Source: GH45 sp046704385 (lineage in GTDB: Bacteria; Bacteroidota; Bacteroidia; Bacteroidales; SZUA-534). From it: a DNA stretch of 64,000 bases. The stretch's first letter is position 1. The number at the start of each line of letters is the position of its first letter. Below the pieces are notes generated by a model. The model had not been told where the DNA came from. It saw only the letters and a list, made by a program, of their open reading frames with translations, and did no database searches. Made by a program: the position numbers and the translations under genes. The stretch is taken from assembly GCA_046704385.1 (NCBI GenBank), contig JBJKSB010000038.1, positions 1-64,000 on the forward strand, given 5' to 3'. Of this stretch, positions 56,101 through 63,402 are shown in pieces.

Positions 56101-57446
56101 CAAATGAAAGGTCAGTAATTGTAAGCCCCTGTTTTGATTTTACAGAGGCAAAAAGACCTATGATCAGTTTGGATATTTTCAAGCAAATTGAAAACACACG
56201 TGACGGTGCGGTACTCGAATTTACTAATGATGCAGGTAAAACATGGAATCTTTTGGGTGAGGTTGGTCAGGGTATTAACTGGTACAATTCATACACCATA
56301 CAAGCCAAACCCGGAAATCAGTCATCAATGGGTTGGACCGATACCGTACCACAATGGCTTGAAGCCCGACACGATCTGGACGATAGCAGAATAAAAGGAC
56401 AAAAAGAGGTTCAATTCAGAATTGCGTTTGCAGCAGATAATGCATTGGAATACGAAGGGTTTGCTTTTGATAACATTTATATTGGAGAAAGATCGAGAAA
56501 AGTACTTGTTGAACATTTTACAAGTACTGAAAATCAAAGTGCAATTTCAAGCAATAACAATGTCAATAATATTATTAAAGCTCACCCACTGGATGCCATT
56601 GATATTCAATACCATTCCAGTTTGTATTATGATGATATCCTTTACAGGGATTATCCGATTGGTCCAAATACCCGTGAAGCATATTACAACATAACAACGG
56701 TACCTTATACTTATTTTGACGGAAGTGTCCCTTTTAATTATTCAGGATCAAATACACCAACTGAGGCAAAATTATTAAGTCAGGCTTTAACCGATCCCTA
56801 TTTTGATATGTCCATTAAGGTTGCAAAAACCAGCTCCTCGATGGCTATTGACTTAGATGTAACGGCGCGTGAAAAAATTGACAACAGCCAGCTTCAACTA
56901 TATGTTGCAGTGGTTGAAAAAGCAGTTAAAGTTAATGGTAATACTGTCACCTTCGAAAATGTATTACGCAGGTTCCTGCCGAATCCGGGAGGAACCAGTA
57001 TAAATAATAACTGGGAAAAAGGAAATACACAATCATATTCTTACGAATATAACATTAACAATTATGTAGTCAATAGTGATACACTTATTGCCATAGCTTT
57101 TATTCAGGATGAATTAACCAAAGAAATTTTACAGACTGTTACAAACGATACCTCATCGGCTGTAACTTCAATAAAACCCTGGTTAACAAAAGCACAAAAC
57201 CTCGATTTTATTATATATCCGAATCCGGTTGATAAAAGAGCCTATTTTGTTTTTGGAAAAAATCCTGTTAATAAATCTATCATGCAAATTATTAATCAGA
57301 ATGGAAAAGTTGTTGATATTATACAAGTGGATGACAATTCAAAAACTTCATACTACGATTTTGATAATCTGATTGATGGAATGTACTATGTAAAATGGAT
57401 AAATGACAAACAACAGAAAGTCAGGAAAATAATTGTTATACATTAA
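50181..57446 (+). CDS. Giant secreted T9SS protein with SprB, Ig-like, PKD and Omp28-like modules
   Basis: 2,421 residues, signal peptide ends VVFAAS. After about 150 residues come several SprB-type repeats (ISCKGGSNGTAQVFPNAGISPFSYKWNN and similar, to about 520). Then about ten modules with the motif GGxFTGxGI...FNPxxAG...ITYxYTD (about 620-1,640), two PKD domains (WDFGDGSTS and WDFGDGTKD, about 1,745-1,900), a jelly-roll-like section, an Omp28-like domain (VEHFTSTENQSAIS) and a type A T9SS tail (IIYPNPVDKRAYFVF to KIIVIH). It is probably secreted to the surface as an adhesin or motility-type filament. It is 127 bases after the lipoprotein gene and followed by a terminator. Confidence 0.88.
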   Translation: MRKALTIIIIAILFLQFNSVVFAASTYKQVSSTCTGSFKLENDNIKYPNAVPLPYNNSPITLSGNDVYYLKIEISGAINIMLDSIAKSLDGQDILKILDSDSTTILYTQTSVDTSLISTGNKIYLYFKNKNTNNSNISFNWQGNSNFDLDSLGTNISCKGGSNGTAQVFPNAGISPFSYKWNNDSIKRKITGLSPGHYTVTVTDNSNCINTASVTLTEPALAVLASAKQTKANCNGETNSAVAEVNTTGGTKPYRFDWGSGLVTDSVKTGLTPGATYTATVTDYNGCTDTAKVTMSITNPPMAASFQNVKKTCFDLDNGSATVSASGGTGTFNFYNWNDGGSGEIRNDLQAIAYSCTVTDDAGCSAITTILNITKNAEIIPSITQTKNACFGVDDGEATASATGGSGTFNLYNWSDGVSGNTRTDLTGNHFYKCTVTDDIGCTAVDSITTIANSAITITETIDSVSYYGGSDGQIHVVLADTSGATGLSWTGFNTQPDKHIQTGLTAGPYSLTVTDADNCSASENYYVFQRARLYSGSINITGKTIYNACEGESTFTFDETTKASGGDKTNPYTYSWEYSPDNSAPWTTIIGRTADTLKNWSYLIVGDTYVHRIVHDGSTSDTTSSIFLNFVPKIELTIQNLDTSYCANDDSVIIKGFPYNISSTYNSTAVFNANADGTVTLWPNQTDSSNTQYSMTYIYTDSYGCKDTLVEAFYIRTVPSPAFTIPSAVNDPNTDVNITGISPDGGIFTGRGVVSDQRIIQTKYLQEGTTEKIVYNVSNKYGCSDTTSRNITLLAPSGNIVEFYSDAAKTKFCIDDGIITFLAKLPSDTSNYSGGQFIGDVTDDGDPSTEKGTFNTTVHPAGTYTANFQYISSGNILNIKLNFTVYDIQNQALIKDLDTSYCQYGQEVIIHAVQSTQGNGIFTGPNGLIAYAKDSATLVVDSMPTIGLPLEIDYNYTDTTNGCTYLRKGFVNIYAPPAVSFYIKDTFNVTESSQSFTNIVPPSGGVFTGQGVNNEKKSFNPQGLTLGAYPIKLSYLETATGCTNEFIDTITVDTVHGFISGLPANRIYCADGISDTIYYVADGNIYTPIKFTLDDTVTMSTVSDSAVIIPKNLKTRDHTLQYYYYGVDNKTIFKVTDHFTLDDIGTLSVLLDKTNYCIDDPVDTLTGMLGVNKANWGIFTGDGITPGGNDGTGYFVPASGNIGTNTIVYTYTSKLSGSTCFVVDTIKLTVNPLPVLTFNPHPIYNISGDNDTLNASPAGGTYSPIPYFVNNVFFPANAGLGAKTLTYLYVDQNGCKNTSSAITDVQETNGVITNLADYYCYDGADATISVSGITNPVGAIGQFFGDGITNLGNNKASFNPKTAFDAASNLVVDSMVSVTITFEYKGTDNATVFSFSKTTKVRNNGEVFFTNLDTVHGYCRNANEVTLTATPVNGIFSGIGISGNKFNPKNIPLTDSVATITYSYTDTVASCTIFKTETADMLELPVTDFNLSSSTCLNSDPLLLVGSPRGGTISSETLSLNRIDNYADSVRLRPDVQVVGAHNIQYVYTNPDTTNGCTNTLIKTIQIDTIPAISVEIAGNIYDYCDLDENIDLQGLVNEGNAKTGTFTGLGIVNETQNDGKGYFNPKLAGPGDPEITFTYTDPSTSCTNTEPVKLKVNPIPSIEIVGLSENQEYCGNYTTAVPLQGSFANGVNPVFTIDIETHNQNSVNFVPSKYATADSVRITYTNTDLNGCLNSVETYAKILKVPSRKFKLEDICITDSIKFKYYSNGIPIDSVAWDFGDGSTSNILEPKHKYAVAQSTTVKFSVSGTNGCATDTTTNPISLEVNPDAGFSWQHECITDNAVDFTSNNKAEQYSHLWDFGDGTKDSLDTDPIKKYNKVDQYIISHTVKSKNINSSCKSVQLDTLYIRPTHTISELSDYSESFENDNGFWIPRTQDTVGYSWQRGIPKGAVIDSAANGSNVYVTNLAGNYHSNERSVIVSPCFDFTEAKRPMISLDIFKQIENTRDGAVLEFTNDAGKTWNLLGEVGQGINWYNSYTIQAKPGNQSSMGWTDTVPQWLEARHDLDDSRIKGQKEVQFRIAFAADNALEYEGFAFDNIYIGERSRKVLVEHFTSTENQSAISSNNNVNNIIKAHPLDAIDIQYHSSLYYDDILYRDYPIGPNTREAYYNITTVPYTYFDGSVPFNYSGSNTPTEAKLLSQALTDPYFDMSIKVAKTSSSMAIDLDVTAREKIDNSQLQLYVAVVEKAVKVNGNTVTFENVLRRFLPNPGGTSINNNWEKGNTQSYSYEYNINNYVVNSDTLIAIAFIQDELTKEILQTVTNDTSSAVTSIKPWLTKAQNLDFIIYPNPVDKRAYFVFGKNPVNKSIMQIINQNGKVVDIIQVDDNSKTSYYDFDNLIDGMYYVKWINDKQQKVRKIIVIH

Positions 57447-57450
57447 TATT

Positions 57451-57480
57451 AAAAGAGGTTGCAAGTGTAGCCTCTTTTTT
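57451..57480 (+). terminator. Rho-independent terminator of the 38-57 kb operon
   Basis: AAAAGAGG pairs with CCTCTTTT over a 12-base spacer and ends in a T-run (TTTTTT). It lies five bases after the giant-protein stop codon and separates it from the next receptor gene. Confidence 0.7.
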
Positions 57481-57549
57481 ATTATAAAAGGAAATAGTTT
57501 TTAATTAATCCTGATTTTTACCAGAATCAAAATCAACCACCCACTAAGG

Positions 57550-57565
57550 ACTTCATTGATGAAGT
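57550..57565. repeat. 7-bp inverted repeat upstream of the TonB receptor gene
   Basis: ACTTCAT and ATGAAGT separated by two bases. It lies about 85 bases upstream of the putative -7 element and could be a regulator site; TTTT follows it, so a second terminator hairpin is possible. Confidence 0.3.
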
Positions 57566-57650
57566 TTTGGCCTAAAAGAAAAGCCATGTTGAATTCTTTT
57601 GATTAAGTCACTTTTTTCAAATTCAAATACAGTTGCAGCAACCATTTCTC

Positions 57651-57658
57651 TAAATTTG
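57651..57658 (+). promoter_or_regulatory. Probable -7 promoter element of the TonB-dependent receptor gene
   Basis: TAAATTTG matches TAnnTTTG, 32 bases upstream of the ATG. The -33 element is not clear. Confidence 0.4.
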
Positions 57659-57690
57659 ATATCTGAAATACCAATTAAACTCTGAAACCA

Positions 57691-60096
57691 ATGAAAAAAA
57701 ATTTAATTCTTATTACCATCCTTGTGTGTTCCATCGTCAGCCAGGCCCAATATAAACAGACAATACGTGGACGTGTAGTGGATAAAGAAAGTGATTTCCC
57801 CTTAATTGGCGTTAATGTAGTAATAGCAGGAAGTAATCCTGTAATAGGTACGGCTACTGATGAATCGGGTGAGTTCACACTTTCAAACCTAAACATAGGA
57901 AAATATACATTGGTAATCAGCTATTTAGGATACAAATCAGCTGTAATTCGTGATATAGAACTAAATAGTGCCAAACAACAAGTAATTGAAGTAAGTCTTG
58001 AAGAACAAGTTATAACGACTGAAGAGGTAACCGTAAAAGGATACCGCAAAGGTGAAACCTTAAATAAAATGGCTTCGGTAAGCGCACGGTCATTTACTGT
58101 GGCTGAAACCGAACGATACGCAGGAAGCCTTGGTGATCCTGCACGAATGGCAGCAAACTATGCAGGTGTCTCACGCGCGGGCGACGATCGTAACGATATA
58201 ATAATCCGTGGAAATTCACCCACAGGGTTGCAATGGAGACTTGAAGGTATGAATATTCCAAATCCAAATCATTGGGGAGCATCAGGCTCCACTGGTGGTC
58301 CGGTGAGCATCTTAAATAATAATACACTGGCAAATTCTGATTTTTTCACGGGTGCCTTCCCTGCTGAATATGGTAACGCTCTTTCAGGAGTTTTCGATTT
58401 AAAAATGCGAAGTGGTAATAATCAAAAACATGAATTTACCGGTCAGGTAGGTTTCAATGGATTTGAATTAATGGCTGAGGGTCCATTTTCTAAAGATTAT
58501 AAAGGTTCTTTTATGATTACCGGTCGGTATTCTGTCCTTAAAGTAATGGATTTATTGGGTTTTGATGTTGCCGGGGGTGCTGTTCCGGAATACCATGATG
58601 TTACCTTTAAGATTGATTTACCCACCGAAAAAGCGGGTAAATTTGCCATTTTCGGAATCGGGGGACGAAGTTATATTCAAATGATTGGCTCCGAAACTGA
58701 AAACAGCGAAAAGTACAACACACTTAACAGTACCGACACCTATAATGGTTCAGACCTTGGAATTCTTGGAATAACCCATCAGTATTTCCTGAATGAAGAC
58801 ACTTATATATATACAACCGCTTCATTATCAGGCACACGGGTTTATACAAAAGTCGATTCAGCCTGGTATACCCTGATTCCTCCCTCCGATCCTTTAACTG
58901 ATACCCTACGCATTAAGAATACCAAACTTTATTACGGAGAAAAAAATTCCGAGATAATTTCAACAGCTTCAACCCGATTGGTAAAAAAAATAAACAGCCG
59001 TAATACTTTAACATTGGGTATTGGAGCAGAACATCATCAAATAGCATACAGAGATAGTGCATTCAGCGTTATAAATAATTATCAGTTTTACCAATATCTG
59101 ACAGATATAAACCGTAAGGGTCTGTTTTTAGTTGATGCCTATATTGAATGGCAACACAAATTTAATAATAAGCTTACCTTAAATACAGGAGTTTATAGCC
59201 AGGATTTCCTATATAATAATTCAAAGTCGCTTGAGCCCAGGGCAGGACTCAGCTACGAACCAATACCAACACACAAATTCAGTATTGGTTATGGAATGCA
59301 TAGTAAACAGCAGGCTATGTTTTATTATTTTATCCAGACTTATGATGAATCAAGCCGGACCTACTCCTACACCAATAAAAATCTGGATTTTACCCGTGCC
59401 CATCACTTGGTTTTAGGGTACGATCATATGTTCGGCGAAAATGTTCATCTGAAATCAGAATTATATTACCAATGGTTGTATGATGTGCCCGTTACACAAA
59501 ATCCCAGCAACTTTTCCATGCTTAACGAAGGGGCATCATTTCACCTCGACAGGATAGACAGCCTCGTTAATACAGGAACCGGAAAAAACTATGGACTTGA
59601 AATGACGCTTGAAAAATATTTAACCAATAACTGGTATTTTATGAGCACCATGTCGCTGTTTGATTCCTGGTATAAAGGAAGCGATAATGTTGAACGTCAT
59701 ACTGCCTTTGCGGCAAATTATGCGTTTAACGTTTTAGGAGGTTACGAATATCGCATAAATGAAAGTTATTCCATCGACTTAAACACTAAAGTTACCTATG
59801 GAGGCGGAAAAAGAAATTATTACCTTGATGAACAAGCCTCCTTACTAAAAGGTGAAGCGGTTTATGATGGTTCAAAAGCCTTTTCGGAAAGGGAAAAGGA
59901 TTACTTCAGGCTCGATCTGCGAATCTCACTCAAAAACAATCATAAAAAGTATTACCAGGAATGGGCTGCCGATTTTACAAACCTGACCAATCACAAAAAT
60001 GTATTCTCACGAAGTTATAATCCGGATACCGACAAGATTGAGTTTGTTTATCAACAAGGTTTTTTTCCCATGTTTTTATATCGTATAAATTTTTAG
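57691..60096 (+). CDS. TonB-dependent outer membrane receptor
   Basis: 801 residues. Signal peptide (SIVSQAQ), a carboxypeptidase regulatory-like domain (IRGRVVDKESDFPLIGVNVVIAGSNPVIGT), a plug with RNDIIIRGNSPTGLQWRLEGMNIPNPNHWG, and a barrel ending FLYRINF. It lacks a paired SusD gene, so it is of the single-receptor type, not a glycan porin; its ligand is unknown. The downstream secreted proteins may belong with it. Confidence 0.92.
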   Translation: MKKNLILITILVCSIVSQAQYKQTIRGRVVDKESDFPLIGVNVVIAGSNPVIGTATDESGEFTLSNLNIGKYTLVISYLGYKSAVIRDIELNSAKQQVIEVSLEEQVITTEEVTVKGYRKGETLNKMASVSARSFTVAETERYAGSLGDPARMAANYAGVSRAGDDRNDIIIRGNSPTGLQWRLEGMNIPNPNHWGASGSTGGPVSILNNNTLANSDFFTGAFPAEYGNALSGVFDLKMRSGNNQKHEFTGQVGFNGFELMAEGPFSKDYKGSFMITGRYSVLKVMDLLGFDVAGGAVPEYHDVTFKIDLPTEKAGKFAIFGIGGRSYIQMIGSETENSEKYNTLNSTDTYNGSDLGILGITHQYFLNEDTYIYTTASLSGTRVYTKVDSAWYTLIPPSDPLTDTLRIKNTKLYYGEKNSEIISTASTRLVKKINSRNTLTLGIGAEHHQIAYRDSAFSVINNYQFYQYLTDINRKGLFLVDAYIEWQHKFNNKLTLNTGVYSQDFLYNNSKSLEPRAGLSYEPIPTHKFSIGYGMHSKQQAMFYYFIQTYDESSRTYSYTNKNLDFTRAHHLVLGYDHMFGENVHLKSELYYQWLYDVPVTQNPSNFSMLNEGASFHLDRIDSLVNTGTGKNYGLEMTLEKYLTNNWYFMSTMSLFDSWYKGSDNVERHTAFAANYAFNVLGGYEYRINESYSIDLNTKVTYGGGKRNYYLDEQASLLKGEAVYDGSKAFSEREKDYFRLDLRISLKNNHKKYYQEWAADFTNLTNHKNVFSRSYNPDTDKIEFVYQQGFFPMFLYRINF

Positions 60097-60195
60097 ATAA
60101 TAAGCCTGAATTTAAAAACATCCATTCATTCCAATCAGTGAGTTGAAACAAAAAGAAAAAATGAGACGAAGCATTACAAAATAAATTATAAACGG

Positions 60196-61644
60196 ATGAA
60201 AAATAAATTACAATATATATTATTGATAGTTCTTTGTTCTGTTTCAGCCCATGAGATTACAGCCCAGGAATCTGCCATAACAGGAAAGACTTTCAAACAG
60301 CGACAGACTGCTCAATATACGAAATCATTTTCTTCTGTTTCCAAAGCAAAGGCCTGTTCGGTTTCTAGCAAAGATAACCAGGAAATACCATCTGGTACTG
60401 AAAAGGTAATTCAAGTAAAACAAGATTTAAATTTCAGACCGACAGTTAATATCAATGTTTATGAAACAAAAACCACAGTTTTACCTGCCCGTAATAACGC
60501 TGTGGAGGTAATTGTAAAATATATTGCCGAAGCTAATGATGAAATTGATTTACAAAAACTTCACAATGCTATAAAAGAGAATTTACTTTCTTCAAAAGGA
60601 AAGGAAGTTGATATTTCAACCCGGTTTTATAAAAGGTTTGAATCGAACGTTAATATATCGGCTTCATCAATAATCACCATGGTATTAAATAATAATACTA
60701 AAATCAGTCTTACTAAATTCAAAATTGTTGATTTTAAAATTTATGTTCCTGCTGATCTCGATTTAAGTATCGAAGCCAAATACTGCCCGGTTGATTTGCA
60801 ATTTTCAGTTCATGGTACACTTGACATTAAAGCTTACGAGACGCAATTTTCCGGCAGAAGTGTTTCCGGGAATCTTAATATTGATGGAAAATATTCAAAA
60901 TTTGAGATGCAATCGGCTGCTAATGCAGTACTTAAATTTTATGAATCGTCAATAAAAACAACATCGTTAACAGACGTACAAATTGATTCAAAATATTCGC
61001 AGATTATGATTGAATCGGCAAACCGCCTCACTATGAAAGGTTACGAAGATAAAGTAAAAATCGGGACCATTCCTGATATTGATTTAAATGGTAAGTACAG
61101 CAACTTTAAAATAGAATCGAATAAAACCCTGTCAGCTGAAATATATGAAGGCAGTATTGAATCGAACACAACTGACTGGATTTTATTAAAGGCCAAATAT
61201 TTAAAAGCCCGATTTAATAAAGTCAGAAAATTGGCATTAAACGATGGATATGAGAATGAGATTACTCTAAACGAAGCAGATAGCGTTATTTCCATAAATG
61301 GTAAATTCAATAAAATAAACTCAACAAAAACCAATTATTATGTTAATGTTTCCGGTTATGAAGACGAACTGAAACTGGGATCAGTATCAGAAAATTTTGA
61401 CAGAATTTGGATAAGTGGAAAATACACAAAATTATCCCTGACCATTCCATCAGGCATAAATTACAAATTGTACGGCGTAGTACAATATCCTGATTTTAAT
61501 ATAAATAAATCGGATTATAACATAGTATATCATGATAACGAAAATTCAAAACTTACTTTTGAATATTACAAAAAAGATAAATCCGCAAAGCAAGAGATTA
61601 AACTTGAGGGTTATGAAATTAAATTGAACCTGGATACTGAATAA
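60196..61644 (+). CDS. Secreted DUF4097-like beta-helix/adhesin-type protein
   Basis: 482 residues with a signal peptide (cleavage after EITAQ). From about residue 170 on, it consists of alternating repeats GKYSKFEMQSA / YExxIxxxSL, here seen as ISGKYTKLSLTIPSG and others, resembling DUF4097/DUF2807 beta-roll proteins. The function is unknown. It lies about 100 bases after the TonB receptor gene and is probably co-transcribed, so it may be its outer membrane or periplasmic partner. Confidence 0.65.
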   Translation: MKNKLQYILLIVLCSVSAHEITAQESAITGKTFKQRQTAQYTKSFSSVSKAKACSVSSKDNQEIPSGTEKVIQVKQDLNFRPTVNINVYETKTTVLPARNNAVEVIVKYIAEANDEIDLQKLHNAIKENLLSSKGKEVDISTRFYKRFESNVNISASSIITMVLNNNTKISLTKFKIVDFKIYVPADLDLSIEAKYCPVDLQFSVHGTLDIKAYETQFSGRSVSGNLNIDGKYSKFEMQSAANAVLKFYESSIKTTSLTDVQIDSKYSQIMIESANRLTMKGYEDKVKIGTIPDIDLNGKYSNFKIESNKTLSAEIYEGSIESNTTDWILLKAKYLKARFNKVRKLALNDGYENEITLNEADSVISINGKFNKINSTKTNYYVNVSGYEDELKLGSVSENFDRIWISGKYTKLSLTIPSGINYKLYGVVQYPDFNINKSDYNIVYHDNENSKLTFEYYKKDKSAKQEIKLEGYEIKLNLDTE

Positions 61645-61748
61645 ACAATATACTGCTGCTCTGTAATTTTGGCGATTCCTAAAATCAAACATTTCAACTT
61701 CCAAAAAATAAACTTCACAGGTAAACTACTAAACTTCACATTTTTGTT

Positions 61749-61781
61749 ATTGAAACAGGGGTGATTACAACCGTATATTTG
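61749..61781 (+). promoter_or_regulatory. Promoter of the small secreted protein gene
   Basis: ATTG near 61749-61752 as -33 element and TATATTTG at 61774-61781 (fits TAnnTTTG) are separated by about 21 bases. The predicted leader to the ATG at 61823 is about 35 bases. Confidence 0.5.
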
Positions 61782-61822
61782 AATCAAAATTGAATGTTGT
61801 TAATCCTTAAAACCTTAAAATC

Positions 61823-62236
61823 ATGAAAACAAAAATTTTTATAACAGTAGTTTTAGCAGCTTTAATTACTGTTTCGGGCTTTGCTCAAGCCCCATCTATG
61901 GAACTGACAAAATGCAATGTTGATGTCCAGCTTACCTCAAAGAATTTAATTTTGGTACGCTATCAAAATGCTGATAATGATAAAGTAAAAATCAGGGTTT
62001 ATGATGCTGATAACAATTTTATAATTGCCAAAACGGTTGCCGGTTCAGGCAATATGAAAGTGTATTTTGACATGAACGAACTTCCAACGGGTGACTATAT
62101 TTTTAAAGTATATGGAAACAAAAAACAGTTGTGTTCAGAAAAAGTCACAAAATTATCTGCTGACACATTCACGATACCCCAACGTATTATTGAATATTCA
62201 GTAGAAGCTGATTCGGCTTTTTTAACAAGCAAATAG
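61823..62236 (+). CDS. Small secreted beta-sandwich protein
   Basis: 137 residues, signal peptide ends GFAQA. A single beta-rich domain follows (KNLILVRYQNADNDKVKIRVYDADNNFIIAKTV; DMNELPTGDYIFKVYGNKKQLCSEKV), a fold like a T9SS C-terminal domain or DUF3244. But it continues past the usual end (TFTIPQRIIEYSVEADSAFLTSK) and has no upstream cargo. It has its own promoter and terminator, so is probably expressed alone. Function unknown. Confidence 0.7.
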   Translation: MKTKIFITVVLAALITVSGFAQAPSMELTKCNVDVQLTSKNLILVRYQNADNDKVKIRVYDADNNFIIAKTVAGSGNMKVYFDMNELPTGDYIFKVYGNKKQLCSEKVTKLSADTFTIPQRIIEYSVEADSAFLTSK

Positions 62237-62254
62237 TTTTCTGATTTAGGTAGG

Positions 62255-62285
62255 CTGCCAATGATATTTCGTTGGCAGTTTTTTT
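62255..62285 (+). terminator. Rho-independent terminator
   Basis: CTGCCAA pairs with TTGGCAG over a 10-base loop, followed by seven T. It closes the small secreted protein gene. Confidence 0.8.
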
Positions 62286-62343
62286 ATTTTTACATGATAA
62301 TTGCTAGCTAAAGAATCATTAAATTCAGGCTTATTTAATATAC

Positions 62344-63402
62344 ATGAAATACAAATCAATATTATATAACTGGAAGTTTCGAATATCGTTTGCAGTTACC
62401 AGCGGCATATTTTTTAAGCTTATGGTGGATATAATATTTGGTTTGATATATCGTAATTACCAGATACTCAAACCGTGGGATACCTACATTGGAGTTGTAA
62501 TTACTACCGTAGTTGTTGTTGAATGCTTTTTTCTTGTTACCAAAAAACTTGACATACACATCCATTGGGATGATAAACCCAAACGACGGTTTATTAAGCA
62601 AATTTTATATCACATCGCCATAATATTCTTTTTCTTTGGATTGGTTCGGTGGACAATCGAATATCTATTTGCCGATGATTATTTTGTAGTTATAAAAAAT
62701 GAAATTATAATTATCCTATCCACCTTTGTAATAGCCATTCTGTTTAATTTATTTGAGCTGGGACTATTTTTATTATACAAATGGCGTTTTTCATTGGCTG
62801 AAATTGAACGTTTCAAGAAGGAAAATGCTGAATTTCAATTTGAAGTATTACGGAACCAGGTAAATCCACACTTTTTATTTAATAGTTTGAATACCCTTTC
62901 GTCGCTGATGTATGAGAATGTTGATACTGCTGCCAATTACATTAGGCGATTATCGGAAGTATACCGCTATGTGCTTGAACACAAACAAAAAGATTTAATC
63001 ACCCTGGATAAAGAAATACATTTTATTGAGTCGTATAAATATCTGTTTGAACTTCGGTTTACCGATAGAATACAATTTGATATTAATATTCAGGATTATG
63101 CAATGAATTGGTTTATTGCACCGCTTACACTACAAATGTTAATTGAAAACGCAGTAAAACACAATATCATAAATGCGAAAAAGCCGCTTACCATTTCAAT
63201 TCACACAAGTGAGGATTACATAGTGGTTACCAATAATTTGCAACTTAAAACAACAGAAGAATTTTCATCAGGTATGGGGCTGAAAAATATAATAAGCCAG
63301 TATGCTTATTTGACGAATACTCCTGTTATTATTGATAAGAATGCTGATGCTTTTATCGTGAAAGTTCCATTAATTGAGAATAAAAAATTACAAAATGATT
63401 AA
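62344..63402 (+). CDS. LytS/YehU-type sensor histidine kinase
   Basis: 352 residues. Four membrane helices (about 15-35, 47-65, 88-108, 120-142) are followed by the His_kinase domain of PF06580: VLRNQVNPHFLFNSLNTLSSLMYENVDTAANYIRRLSEVYRYVLEH with the phosphoacceptor histidine in NPHFLFN, and an ATPase part (LTLQMLIENAVKHNI, GMGLKNI). It has no extracytoplasmic sensor loop of note, so it senses within the membrane. It overlaps the response regulator by 8 bases. Confidence 0.93.
   Translation: MKYKSILYNWKFRISFAVTSGIFFKLMVDIIFGLIYRNYQILKPWDTYIGVVITTVVVVECFFLVTKKLDIHIHWDDKPKRRFIKQILYHIAIIFFFFGLVRWTIEYLFADDYFVVIKNEIIIILSTFVIAILFNLFELGLFLLYKWRFSLAEIERFKKENAEFQFEVLRNQVNPHFLFNSLNTLSSLMYENVDTAANYIRRLSEVYRYVLEHKQKDLITLDKEIHFIESYKYLFELRFTDRIQFDINIQDYAMNWFIAPLTLQMLIENAVKHNIINAKKPLTISIHTSEDYIVVTNNLQLKTTEEFSSGMGLKNIISQYAYLTNTPVIIDKNADAFIVKVPLIENKKLQND

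Noticed and set aside
61823..62236. Small secreted protein as a detached T9SS sorting domain
   Set aside because: The beta-sandwich resembles one, but a full signal peptide, own promoter and extra C-terminal residues argue for a stand-alone protein.
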